Assembly: GCF_006965485.1 (NCBI RefSeq)
Contig: NZ_CP041360.1
Coordinates: forward strand, 744,001-808,000
Direction of reading: 5' to 3'
DNA: 64,000 nucleotides
Source of the DNA: Spirosoma sp. KCTC 42546
GTDB lineage: Bacteria; Bacteroidota; Bacteroidia; Cytophagales; Spirosomataceae
Made by a program: the position numbers and the translations under genes. This document shows, piece by piece, positions 7,883-16,979 of the stretch. The notes below the pieces were generated by a model, which saw nothing but the letters and a program-made list of their open reading frames with translations, was not told the DNA's origin and made no database searches. How positions within the stretch are numbered: the stretch's first letter is position 1; every line of letters starts with the position of its first letter.

Positions 7883-9245
7883 AACCACCCGTAAACCCAG
7901 CGCGTTGCAATCCTTTACGAATGTGTGGGTTACGCTTCATCAGGTTCCAGACGAAGTTTGTTCGGGCGTTTTCGGCCATTAACAAAATCGGACCCTGGTC
8001 GATGCCAAGGTAATCTATGTCAAACCATCCTTTAGCTGTAGACCCATTCGCGTAGGCCGATGGATAGCGATAGGTTGGATTGAAGGCATCTCGAAAACCA
8101 TATTGACCATATAGCTTACTACCATACTTTGTTTTCATCGCTTTAAGGGCAGGCAGACAAATTTCAGGAGCGAAGGCGACCGAACCTCCGGCCGCCGTAG
8201 GCGCAATAGTGCCATCATCGACAATTTGCTGAATAGCAGCTCCCCGCGCTCGATAGGAGAAGAAATTTCGGCCAGATACGGTCGTATCTTTTGGACCATC
8301 GCAGGCGGTCAGGCCCCAGATGGTCGGGCCGTAGTCTTGCCACCTGGCTGGATTGGCTATACAATAAGCGCGGTTGGCGTAGGTGGCCCGACGGGAGTTT
8401 TCGGCATAATCGATCCCTTTCGTTTGCATGTATTTATCCTTAATACCCCGGAAATCAATCCAGACGTGAGAGTACTGGTGGCCAAACAAAGGGTCGAAAT
8501 TTACGTGGGCTTGCCCTTGGAAGTTGGCCCAATTGTAGCTTTTAGTCCAGGCGGTCCATACATCGTTGCCAACCGGGTGCGTAGGCGACCCCAACGCCAG
8601 CACGTAAAGCAACATGGCTTCGTTATAGCCTTTCCAGTCAGCCTGAATGAAGCCTTTTTCGGGATGCCACCCCATTGATACAAACGGTGGGCGCGCCTGA
8701 ATCCAGGTCCAGTCTACGCGTCCATAAATCTGTTCGGCCAATTGACGGATCTCGATTTCAACGGGTGTATTCTTGTCGAAATAGGTTTGACTGCTTAAAA
8801 TGCCGCCCAACAAGAGGGCTGTATCAATGGTGGACAATTCGACCTGCTTGAAACGCTCTCCAGTTTTCATATCCAGAAAATGGTAGAAAAAGCCTTTATA
8901 GCCTGTTACGCCCGTTGCTTTGTCGGATTGTGGAGCTTTTGCAAAAAAACGAAGTGTTTTTAGTGTTCGTTCGGCAGCCTGTGCACGGGTGATATAGCCG
9001 CGTTCGACACCCACCAGGTATGATGTCAGGCCGAAGCCCACAGCGGCAATGCTGGCAAATGAGGGAGTGGGAGCACGGTCAGGAATCAGCCCATTTTCGG
9101 GATTGGTGGTGTCCCAGAAATACCGGAATGTGTCATGTTCCAGACTGTCTAAAAACGCATTATCTGTTGCCGTTAACCGGTAAGGCGGTTTCGATTGGGC
9201 AAAGGCAATGCTAAGGGTCAAGAAAAAGAGAAAGAATGTTTTCAT
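7872..9245 (-). CDS. PF10091 (glucoamylase-like) family, putative GH144 endo-beta-1,2-glucanase
   Basis: Exported (alpha/alpha)6-barrel glycosidase of 457 residues. The start at 9245 gives a clean signal peptide (MKTFFLFFLTLSIAFAQ), whereas an ATG 21 bp upstream would add a charged extension. Family hallmarks are FRYFWDTTNPENGL near the N-terminus, the AAVGFGLTSYLVGVERGYIT segment, WNEAML-type barrel motifs and the C-terminal DYLGIDQGPILLMAEN. The best characterised PF10091 enzymes are GH144 endo-beta-1,2-glucanases of Bacteroidota, so the likely product is sophorooligosaccharides; this is family inference. It is the last gene of the PUL 1 operon and the second PF10091 copy, but unlike its neighbour it has no lipobox. 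Confidence 0.85.
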   Translation of the reverse strand: MKTFFLFFLTLSIAFAQSKPPYRLTATDNAFLDSLEHDTFRYFWDTTNPENGLIPDRAPTPSFASIAAVGFGLTSYLVGVERGYITRAQAAERTLKTLRFFAKAPQSDKATGVTGYKGFFYHFLDMKTGERFKQVELSTIDTALLLGGILSSQTYFDKNTPVEIEIRQLAEQIYGRVDWTWIQARPPFVSMGWHPEKGFIQADWKGYNEAMLLYVLALGSPTHPVGNDVWTAWTKSYNWANFQGQAHVNFDPLFGHQYSHVWIDFRGIKDKYMQTKGIDYAENSRRATYANRAYCIANPARWQDYGPTIWGLTACDGPKDTTVSGRNFFSYRARGAAIQQIVDDGTIAPTAAGGSVAFAPEICLPALKAMKTKYGSKLYGQYGFRDAFNPTYRYPSAYANGSTAKGWFDIDYLGIDQGPILLMAENARTNFVWNLMKRNPHIRKGLQRAGFTGGWLN

Positions 9246-9260
9246 AGGTCGTTTTTGGGT

Positions 9261-9341
9261 AAACACAGAGATACAGAGGGTTTTACGGAGAAAACAGAGA
9301 TACTTTATGCGCTCTGTGAAATCCTCTGTATCTCTGTGTTT
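9261..9341. repeat. Intergenic palindrome, family C (imperfect)
   Basis: 30-nt arms with three mismatches, the outer 19 bp perfect, and a loop of about 21 nt. Arms start AAACACAGAGATACAGAGG and show a roughly 9-nt period. It separates the two PF10091 genes, which are transcribed in the same direction, so it may reduce read-through to the last gene. Confidence 0.88.
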
Positions 9342-9348
9342 AAACTAA

Positions 9349-11016
9349 TCAGTTCAGGTTTGGGCTTTGGAACCCCAAGCCTTTCATTCCCTTTTTGACT
9401 TCGGGGCAGCTCATGAATAATTTCCAGAGCAGTTGCGAACGCTGGTTTTCGATCATCACAATAATTGGCCCCTGATCGATGGCTAGATAGGAGTTAGCAA
9501 ACCAGATATTGGTCAGGTTGAAGGCGTCAACGAAGCCCTGGTCTTTCCAGATTTTATCGCCCAGTTTGTAATAGAAAAACCGGAGTGCCTGCATAGACTC
9601 GGTAGGCGTGTACGGCATGGACGACAAGGCTGCCGTTGGGGCAATGGTACCGTTGTCGTTTGTTGGGTCACGGGCTGAGTAACCATCCTGTTGATCGCTG
9701 GCGGTTAGCCCCCAGCAATCCTGACTATAGCCACTATATTGTTTTGGGTTGGTTTTGCAATACGTGTAGTTAATCTGCGAATGGGCGGTGTTTTGTTGCC
9801 AGTAATCGGCATAAGTATCCGTCAGGTCATGCGGATTGATCCCTAAAAAAGAATACTGCGAGAAGAACAACGGGCCACCATAAGCGGGCCCCAGCGGGAG
9901 TTTAATGCCGTAGTAGCTATTGCCATTGGCTATCTTCCCGTTCTGCGCCCAACTGATATCGTAAACGGTTTTCGGGATTGGCGAGGTGTTCGATGAAGCC
10001 GCCAGTACATAGGTAATCAGGGCTTCGTTCCAGCCGCGAATGGGCAAATTCATATCCCAATTATAGTTAGGTGACCAATGCCAGTACAGGTTGGTTTCGG
10101 TACCACTCTTGGTAAACCAATTCCATTCGACGCCATCCCAGAGCGCGTTTATAGTTTTTCGTAAGGCAATTTCATCTGCATTCGTCGAACTGTTGAAATA
10201 CTGCCGGGCGGTCAATAAGCCCTGCATCAGATATGACGTTTCGACCAGATCGGCTCCGTCGTCTTTGGCACTAAAGGGAACCGTTGCGCCCGTTGCGCCA
10301 TTAAGCCAGTGTGGAAAAGCCCCATGATACCGTTTCGCATTGTTGGTCAGGAAATTCGTGATTGTTGTCAGTCGGGTTAGTCCCTGCTGGCGAGTGATAA
10401 AATTCCGATTTACACCAACCAGAATCGCCATAATTCCGAAACCACTCCCGCCCGACGTGACCACATCGCCCGACGAATTCCGCTCACGAGCCAACCCTGA
10501 AACGGGATGCCCAAAATCCCAGAAGTATTTAAACGTCTGTTTTTGAACCAGATCAAGCAGGAGGGAATCGCTGATGCGGGGGAATTTGTCGGTGTTATCG
10601 AAGGAGGTTGTCAGGCTGGCGTTTACCGTTGAATTCAGAACCGAATTTCGGACTGATTTCAGGGTTGGCTGTACTGTAAACTGATAGGCTGTCAGTGCGC
10701 TAAGCGAATTTTGAGGAGTTACCGTTACAATTGTATCGCCACTGGACACGGTATAGTTCAGCGGGATAGAGACCCCCGTTGATTTTTGTGTTAGTTGAAT
10801 AGCTGAAGAAACGGATTCTTTCTGAACAGGTGCCGAAAAAGACACCGTTATCACTGGATTTGTACTACTATTCTGAAAGTTCGCACTAGCCGATGATTGG
10901 CCATCTACCTGAATGGTGTGGTAGTAAAATGATTCGGGCGGCTCAATATCCTGCGTTTTTTTACAGGATAGGCTCGTAGCTACCAGGAGCAGCACGATTA
11001 ATTTAGTCGTATTCAT
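9349..11016 (-). CDS. PF10091 family lipoprotein with N-terminal Ig-like domain, putative GH144
   Basis: Surface lipoprotein glycosidase of 555 residues. Lipobox LSC places the lipid-bearing cysteine at residue 18, followed by KKT. Residues about 30-140 form a bacterial Ig-like (Big_5) domain, with the pattern VTVSFSAPVQKESV and DTIVTVTPQNSL. The catalytic PF10091 domain fills the rest: FKYFWDFGHPVSGLARE, GFGIMAILVGVNRNFIT, GWNEALITYVLAASS and SYLAIDQGPIIVMIEN. A lipid-anchored enzyme beside a soluble one fits the usual surface-plus-periplasm division of labour in a PUL. It is followed by a family C palindrome. Confidence 0.86.
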   Translation of the reverse strand: MNTTKLIVLLLVATSLSCKKTQDIEPPESFYYHTIQVDGQSSASANFQNSSTNPVITVSFSAPVQKESVSSAIQLTQKSTGVSIPLNYTVSSGDTIVTVTPQNSLSALTAYQFTVQPTLKSVRNSVLNSTVNASLTTSFDNTDKFPRISDSLLLDLVQKQTFKYFWDFGHPVSGLARERNSSGDVVTSGGSGFGIMAILVGVNRNFITRQQGLTRLTTITNFLTNNAKRYHGAFPHWLNGATGATVPFSAKDDGADLVETSYLMQGLLTARQYFNSSTNADEIALRKTINALWDGVEWNWFTKSGTETNLYWHWSPNYNWDMNLPIRGWNEALITYVLAASSNTSPIPKTVYDISWAQNGKIANGNSYYGIKLPLGPAYGGPLFFSQYSFLGINPHDLTDTYADYWQQNTAHSQINYTYCKTNPKQYSGYSQDCWGLTASDQQDGYSARDPTNDNGTIAPTAALSSMPYTPTESMQALRFFYYKLGDKIWKDQGFVDAFNLTNIWFANSYLAIDQGPIIVMIENQRSQLLWKLFMSCPEVKKGMKGLGFQSPNLN

Positions 11017-11093
11017 ATCGGCGTTTTTCAGAACGTTAGTAATAAGGGCTGTTCTCCAGAAGAAAACAGCCCCTGATGGTACTTTTATTGGGA

Positions 11094-12014
11094 TTAGCGT
11101 CCTGCAGATTCGAGTTGATATAAATAGCCGATATCAGTACCTGACAAGGCTTTGTTATAGACACGAATTTCGTCTATTGACCCATTAAATAAACCCTGCC
11201 ATGCCTGAGCTGCAGATTGGGTATAGCCAGCATTTGCGTTGGGCCACGCACCGATTACAACTTGAGTAGGCGTTGCTAACGTGATAGGTCCAATACCTAC
11301 ACCATTTACAGTCCTGTTTCTATACGTACTGTTCGATACCAACTGGCCATTGGCATATAAATCAATATTAGAGCTTGAACCATCATACACCATGACGTAA
11401 TGAACCCATTTATTAGCTCCTTTTACAATCTGGTAGGTTTTTCCTGCATCTGCAAGCCCAAAACCAGTAACATTATCACCTCCAGTGCTATAGTTGCCAT
11501 TTAAAAATGTATGGAAAGCACTGTGTAGCTGTAAAGTATCACTGGCAGCCTTGTATGCACCTGTTTCAACATACATATTTAGGGGTCCCTGGTTCCAGTC
11601 TCCTTGTGCAGATAACGCCTGCGTTAAGGCAAATACAGAAGAAGCGGTAGTTCCATTATTAGCTACTTTAACCCACGAACTTACCGTTACACTTGGTATA
11701 GCACTCGCACTACTCAAAGCTGTTATAGTAGGATACAGCAGATAGCCAGAATTTAGTTGAAGAGCCTGGCCTTTAGTTCCTGTTGTAAATGAAGCATTGC
11801 TACTGTTCGATGGAGCAGTTCCCGAAATCGTTTCATTATTGGTTCCATCAAACGTCCAGTGAGCTTTCAGGTTGGATGCCGCTACATCATTTGATGTGTT
11901 ATACCCACCAATAGGAGGCAAGGTAGCCACATCATCGTCTTTTTTGCAGGAGGTAAAAGCCGCACTCATTACCAGCCCTGCCATCACCCACGCTGAGATT
12001 TGTCTCGTTTTCAT
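11094..12014 (-). CDS. LamG/concanavalin-like lipoprotein, probable surface glycan-binding protein
   Basis: Lipoprotein of 306 residues with lipobox TSC (Cys23) followed by KKDDD, a typical surface-export signal in Bacteroidota. Residues about 50-300 form a LamG/concanavalin A-like jelly roll: LKAHWTFDGTNNETISG, VTVSSWVKVANNG, WVHYVMVYDGSSSNIDLYANG and FNGSIDEIRVYNKALS. There are no evident catalytic residues. It sits between susD and the glycosidases, the normal position of a surface glycan-binding protein (SGBP). The binding role is inferred from position and fold. Confidence 0.82.
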   Translation of the reverse strand: MKTRQISAWVMAGLVMSAAFTSCKKDDDVATLPPIGGYNTSNDVAASNLKAHWTFDGTNNETISGTAPSNSSNASFTTGTKGQALQLNSGYLLYPTITALSSASAIPSVTVSSWVKVANNGTTASSVFALTQALSAQGDWNQGPLNMYVETGAYKAASDTLQLHSAFHTFLNGNYSTGGDNVTGFGLADAGKTYQIVKGANKWVHYVMVYDGSSSNIDLYANGQLVSNSTYRNRTVNGVGIGPITLATPTQVVIGAWPNANAGYTQSAAQAWQGLFNGSIDEIRVYNKALSGTDIGYLYQLESAGR

Positions 12015-12095
12015 GATAAATTGGTTTTAATTGTACTTGGAAATTGGGATTGTATTGTGCTTGGAAAATTCTTGTTAAGATTGTCATCTCTATTT

Positions 12096-12128
12096 TTTTG
12101 TCCTGCTGACGAAGGAAGCATGACAAAA
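12096..12128. repeat. Decayed family B element
   Basis: A single family B arm (GCTGACGAAGGAAGCATGAC) flanked by short 7-bp complementary ends TTTTGTC and GACAAAA. It lies in the susD to LamG gap of the PUL 1 operon and looks like a remnant or minimal form of the larger palindromes. Confidence 0.65.
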
Positions 12129-12134
12129 CCAAAA

Positions 12135-13670
12135 TCAATAGCCTGGATTTTGGTCTAGTTTGCCACCACTTAATTGGATTTGCAGACTCGGTACGGGCAA
12201 TAATTCGTTTTTGCCCGCGACGAAATTCTTTCCAGCCGCCTGCATCACCTGAGCGGCCCGCCCTGTTCGAACTAAGTCGAAGAAGCGGTCGTGTTCCATA
12301 GCCAGCTCGATCCGGCGCTCTTGCCAGATGGCCGTACGTAGGTCGGTTTGTGAAGCGGCTTTGGTGGCGGCTAATCCGGCGCGGGTTCGTATCTGGTTCA
12401 GGTAAGTAATAGCGGTTCCCGATTGGCCTAGCTCGTTATTGGCTTCGGCGTTCATCAACAGCACATCCGCATAGCGCAACAAACGCACATTTTTCTGCTT
12501 TTTGTCGCGGTTGCCCAGATAGGGTTCAATACTTGGATTCTCGCTGGCGTAGGCTTTGTAGTTGTAGTAGAGGTTCTGTACTGAATCGGCACTGGGAATG
12601 CGGAAACCATCATACAGTACCGTTCCAACGTGTTTTCCACTGTTATCAATGGTGATAATGGTAGAGGCTCTGCGCTTGTCACCCGCTTCATAAGCATTTA
12701 CCAAATTCTGGCTCGGCGTATCAAAGCCAAAGCCTAAATCAGTCCAACCACCTTTGCCACCTACGCGTGGGCCCTGCCAGGTGGCATAACCACCAACAGC
12801 TATATCGCCATTGTTGAACGTGCCACTCTGGGTTTCGAAAATCGACTCGCTGCTGTTATTGCCTACGTATCGCCAGATGATCGTATAATCCGGTACCAGC
12901 GAATACTGGCCAGAATTAATCACCTCCTGGGTTAGAGCCTGTACTTGCTGCCAGTTCTTACGATACAGATAGGTTTTGGCCAAAAGCGCCTGAGCTGCCC
13001 CTTTATTGGCATGACCTACACCTGCCTGTGCCCGCAAGGGTAAATTATTGATGGCGAATTGGAGATCCTGCGTGATAACAGAATAGATCGTATCGACTGG
13101 GGCGCGGGTCTGAAAAGCGGGATCTGTGTTAGCGTCCTGCGCATCTTTTGGCACCCGAACAACTTTGGGCACTTTGCCGAAAAAGCGAACCAGATTGAAG
13201 TAGTAATAACCGCGAATAAACCGGACTTCGCCAATGAGTCGGGTTTTTGTCGCTTGGTCGATTGAGGCTGTTTCTAAAGCAGCCAGTGCCTGATTGGCAC
13301 GGGAAATACCGCTGTAATAGCCATTCCATAAAGCGGCCACGAAATTATTGGTTGGCGTCGTCGTGAAATTGTCGATGTCCTTCAGGCTCGGCTGGTCACT
13401 ATCGAAGCTGCCTTTGTCGGCGTCATCGGAAATAATATTCGTCGCGGCAATGAAGCTGATACCGTGGACATCGCCCCCATCGCCCCCAAATGCCTCGCTG
13501 TTATAGAGGCTATTATATACGCCCGTTACTAGGTTGATTGCCAGATTAGGGTCGGTAGCGGTCGTGGCCTGCCCTTGTACGGGCACATCCAGAAAACTTT
13601 TCTGGCAGGAAGCCGTCAGAAATAAGGCTGCAAAGCCCGTGCTTATATAAAGGAATGGATTGCGTTTCAT
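12135..13670 (-). CDS. SusD/RagB family outer-membrane glycan-capture lipoprotein
   Basis: Lipoprotein of 511 residues that caps the partner SusC barrel and captures oligosaccharide. The lipobox is TASC (Cys22). The TPR-rich SusD fold is indicated by ATDPNLAINLVTGVYNSLY near the N-terminus and IGEVRFIRGYYYFNLVRFFG (about 143-162). The characteristic C-terminal segment reads RYADVLLMNAEANNELG, IWQERRIELAMEHDRFFDLVR, LLPVPSLQIQ and a terminal LDQNPGY. The gene follows susC after 14 bp. Confidence 0.95.
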   Translation of the reverse strand: MKRNPFLYISTGFAALFLTASCQKSFLDVPVQGQATTATDPNLAINLVTGVYNSLYNSEAFGGDGGDVHGISFIAATNIISDDADKGSFDSDQPSLKDIDNFTTTPTNNFVAALWNGYYSGISRANQALAALETASIDQATKTRLIGEVRFIRGYYYFNLVRFFGKVPKVVRVPKDAQDANTDPAFQTRAPVDTIYSVITQDLQFAINNLPLRAQAGVGHANKGAAQALLAKTYLYRKNWQQVQALTQEVINSGQYSLVPDYTIIWRYVGNNSSESIFETQSGTFNNGDIAVGGYATWQGPRVGGKGGWTDLGFGFDTPSQNLVNAYEAGDKRRASTIITIDNSGKHVGTVLYDGFRIPSADSVQNLYYNYKAYASENPSIEPYLGNRDKKQKNVRLLRYADVLLMNAEANNELGQSGTAITYLNQIRTRAGLAATKAASQTDLRTAIWQERRIELAMEHDRFFDLVRTGRAAQVMQAAGKNFVAGKNELLPVPSLQIQLSGGKLDQNPGY

Positions 13671-13684
13671 GTTTGTCGAGTCAG

Positions 13685-16600
13685 TTAAAAGCCAATGTTT
13701 AGCCCAGCGACAAGCGTACTGGGCATTGGATAGGCGTTTAATTCAATGCCCTGGGTGGTTGGGCTACCTGTTGTTACAATACCGGCGCTGCTGGTGGCAT
13801 TAAAGCCGGGCAGTTCTGCCGTGAAGCCGCTGTATTTTTTGAGTGTGAATAAATTCTGCCCCGTTACAAAGACACGCACGTTGCTAGCACCTATTTTTTT
13901 CAACACCGCATCAGGTATGCGATACCCCAGCGTCAGGTTGTTGATCCGCGCGAAATTTCCCGATTCAATGAAGTAAGTAGAAGGAGGAAGGTTGCCGCTG
14001 TTGGCTGCTGGTTCGGTCTGGATACCACTACCCGCCGACCAGCGCTTATACGCAACGGATTTTTCGACATTGTCCAGTGCGCCCTGACGGAATGCGCGTT
14101 TGCCATTGTAAATCTGGTTGCCCACGTTGCCGTAGAAATCAACACTGAGATCGAAGCTTTTGTAAGTCAGCCCCAGATTTAGGCCGAAATACGCTTTTGG
14201 CTGGTACGATCCGGCAAATACCCGGTCGTTATCATCGATCTTGCCGTCACCGTTGGTATCCTGGTATTTGAAATCACCCGCATTGGCCGAGGGTTGAATG
14301 ACCTGGCCCGTTGCGTTTTTGTAATTGGCTATTTCATCGGCATTCTGGAAAACACCCAGTACCTGCAATACATAAAAGCTACCTACAGGTTGGCCGTTAT
14401 CGGTTCGGGTGGTGTACTGCTGATTGGCTCCAATTCCCCCGTCGAGAATCGGTTGTCCGCCGTTCAGGCCAATCACTTTGTTTTGATTCAGGGTGGCATT
14501 ACCCCCGATACGGTAGGAGAGATCATTCGTGATTTTTCCCCGCCAATTCAGCGTAAATTCAAATCCCTGATTCTGAATCGAGGCCGCATTTGTCAGAACC
14601 ACACCATCGGCATCCCCCGATACGGAGGGGACTTTGACGTTGATCAGCAAATCTCTGGACTTCTTATTGTAATAGTTGACTTCGCCGGTAAGTTTACCGT
14701 TCAGGGCCGTGAATTCAACGCCTAAGTCAGCTTCTTCGGTGGTTTCCCACTTCACATTCGGGTCTTTAATTTGCGTAATGGCGCTTCCGGGCGTTGCAAT
14801 GCCACCACCAAAGGGATAGGCCAGATTGGGCGCTACGGTTACGGTGTAAGCATCGGTTGGAATCCGATCGTTGCCCACTTTACCCCAACTGGCCCGCACT
14901 TTAAGCAGGTCGAAAATCTGCTGACTAGCCATGAAGCTTTCGTTGCTGATTACCCAGCCCGCGCCTACCGACGGGAAATATCCCCAGCGATTCTGGGCCG
15001 GGAAACGGGATGATCCATCGGCCCGAATCGTTGCCGTGAACAGATATCGGTCGTTGTAATTGTAATTCACCCGACCGATGTACGAATTGCGATTGTATTG
15101 ATCGCCCGATCCATCGTTGGTCGATGTGTTGGCGTTTCCGGTGTTGATATACCACAGATTCTGCGCAGCTGGAACATCTTTCCGGAAGGCTGTAAAGCTG
15201 GTAAGCGTGTATTTCTCCGCGGTTGTACCAACCAGCACGGTCAACGCATGTTTATCAAACTTCTTGTTGAAGGTGATCAGGTTATCCCATGTCCAGTGGA
15301 AGGTTCGGGTATTGATGAACTTCAGGTTGCTGTTGGGATTCCGCTGATTACCACCGGGATTGATAAAGGTGGTTGTATCGTTGTTGAACTGGTAATTGTA
15401 CTCGCGCGTATTCAGGTTAACCCAGTCGCCCCCAATGTTGGTGCGGTATGTAATCCAGTCAACAGGCTTGATTTCGAGGTAAGCCGATCCTAACAACCGG
15501 TTGTCTGTGGCGTGGTTGTTATTTTTCTCGATGTCCAGTAGTGGGTTGCCTACATTCTGATAAACCGAGGTGTTACCATACTTACCATTTTCCTTCGATT
15601 GAATGAGCGGGGCAGCCCGGTAGGCATCATTGTAAGCCGTTCCGAGGTTGGCAATCTGGTTATCGCCGTTAGCGTAGGAGGCCGATATGCCTATTTTGAC
15701 GTATTTGTTGAACGTGAAATCGTTGTTGGCCCGAATCGAGAACCGTTTGTATTGATTGTCGATCACAAGTCCCTGATCGGTGTAGTAACCAGCGCTCAGG
15801 AAGTAGGTCGATTTGTCGGTGCCGCCGTTTATGGAAATGCCATGATTTTGCTGAAAGCCGTTTCTCAGGATCTGTTTGTACCAATCGGTAGAAGTCGTAC
15901 CTGGACTAACGATGTTGCCCGTGGCCGCACTAACGTAGTTGGCATACTCCGTGGAGTTGGCCATCGGGACCAAGTACGAAGGTATCCGAAAACCCGCATT
16001 GCCCGAATAATTCACGGTCATTTTGCCAACCGTGCCGCGCTTGGTAGTAATGATCACTACCCCGTTTGCCCCGCGTGAGCCATAAATAGCGGTGGCCGAT
16101 GCATCTTTCAGAACGTCAACATTCACAATGTCGGCCGTATTGATATTCGAAATGTCATCAGTTAACACACCGTCGACAACGAACAGCGCAGCGGTACCAC
16201 CCAGAGCACTGCCCGTACCCCGAATCCGAACAACGGGCGAACTGCCCGGTTGGCCACTACTAATGATCTGGACCCCAGCGGCCTTACCCTGAAGGGCCTG
16301 GGTAGCCGTCAGTACGGGTTGCTTTATCAATTCCTCGCCTTTTATAGTGACCGTTGCCCCCGTCACATCCGATTTGCGTTGCGTGCCATAACCGACCACA
16401 ACTACTTCGTTCAATGATTTAGTGTCTTCTACTAAAGGGACATTGATCGTTGTTCGGCCACCGATAGCGATTTCTATTTTCTGATAGCCAATGCTGGAAA
16501 AGACTAACGTTGCGTTGTCATCTGCCTGAATGATATATGTTCCGGTGCCGTCAGTGACTGTACCGGTTGTGGTTCCTTTTACCTGTATGGTAACGCCTGG

Positions 16601-16753
16601 CAATCCTACACTTGAAGTGCCGTCTGTAACTTTTCCTGTTATTCGAATAGGGGCAACTCCAGCCAGAGCGGAGTTAATTGTTAACAAGAACAGTAGCTCT
16701 GCAAGCAATAGCGGAAGCACTGTTGATTTCCTATAAAGTGAACGTTTTTTCAT
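13685..16753 (-). CDS. SusC/RagA TonB-linked outer-membrane transporter
   Basis: TonB-dependent barrel of about 1022 residues importing oligosaccharides with its SusD lid. The ATG at 16753 is preferred over one 27 bp upstream because it starts the signal peptide (MKKRSLYRKS). A carboxypeptidase-regulatory-like domain (ITGKVTDGTSSVGLPGVTI) is followed by the SusC signature LNEVVVVGYGTQRKSDVTGA, the plug domain (VRIRGTGSALG, VLKDASATAIYGSRGANGVV) and the barrel, ending in a terminal aromatic (GLNIGF). First gene of PUL 1: susC, susD, LamG, two PF10091 enzymes. The substrate inferred from the enzymes is beta-1,2-glucan. Confidence 0.95.
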   Translation of the reverse strand: MKKRSLYRKSTVLPLLLAELLFLLTINSALAGVAPIRITGKVTDGTSSVGLPGVTIQVKGTTTGTVTDGTGTYIIQADDNATLVFSSIGYQKIEIAIGGRTTINVPLVEDTKSLNEVVVVGYGTQRKSDVTGATVTIKGEELIKQPVLTATQALQGKAAGVQIISSGQPGSSPVVRIRGTGSALGGTAALFVVDGVLTDDISNINTADIVNVDVLKDASATAIYGSRGANGVVIITTKRGTVGKMTVNYSGNAGFRIPSYLVPMANSTEYANYVSAATGNIVSPGTTSTDWYKQILRNGFQQNHGISINGGTDKSTYFLSAGYYTDQGLVIDNQYKRFSIRANNDFTFNKYVKIGISASYANGDNQIANLGTAYNDAYRAAPLIQSKENGKYGNTSVYQNVGNPLLDIEKNNNHATDNRLLGSAYLEIKPVDWITYRTNIGGDWVNLNTREYNYQFNNDTTTFINPGGNQRNPNSNLKFINTRTFHWTWDNLITFNKKFDKHALTVLVGTTAEKYTLTSFTAFRKDVPAAQNLWYINTGNANTSTNDGSGDQYNRNSYIGRVNYNYNDRYLFTATIRADGSSRFPAQNRWGYFPSVGAGWVISNESFMASQQIFDLLKVRASWGKVGNDRIPTDAYTVTVAPNLAYPFGGGIATPGSAITQIKDPNVKWETTEEADLGVEFTALNGKLTGEVNYYNKKSRDLLINVKVPSVSGDADGVVLTNAASIQNQGFEFTLNWRGKITNDLSYRIGGNATLNQNKVIGLNGGQPILDGGIGANQQYTTRTDNGQPVGSFYVLQVLGVFQNADEIANYKNATGQVIQPSANAGDFKYQDTNGDGKIDDNDRVFAGSYQPKAYFGLNLGLTYKSFDLSVDFYGNVGNQIYNGKRAFRQGALDNVEKSVAYKRWSAGSGIQTEPAANSGNLPPSTYFIESGNFARINNLTLGYRIPDAVLKKIGASNVRVFVTGQNLFTLKKYSGFTAELPGFNATSSAGIVTTGSPTTQGIELNAYPMPSTLVAGLNIGF

Positions 16754-16865
16754 AACTGATCTGAGTAAAGCCGTTGCCAATGCAGATTCAATACTTGATT
16801 TTGTTACTTAGGTACCTTTGCCTACTTAACAAAAAATAGCACTAACTTTCCTATATTTTTTTGCA

Positions 16866-16899
16866 CAAAAGTAGGGTGATCATGATTCGGCTCCTAAAA
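16866..16899 (-). promoter_or_regulatory. Possible Bacteroidota promoter for the PUL 1 susC operon
   Basis: On the minus strand TACTTTTG (16873 to 16866) matches the -7 consensus TAnnTTTG. An AT-rich TTTT lies about 21 bp upstream, where the -33 element is expected. The start would give a leader of roughly 105 nt before the susC ATG. The same 226-bp divergent gap holds two direct copies of CACATCATA (16917 and 16960) near the regulator gene. Confidence 0.4.
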
Positions 16900-16979
16900 T
16901 AAGCCTACATCATTACCACATCATAATGCCCTTTTTAAGCTAATTTTGATGCTTTTGATCACATCATACCTTTATTTCC

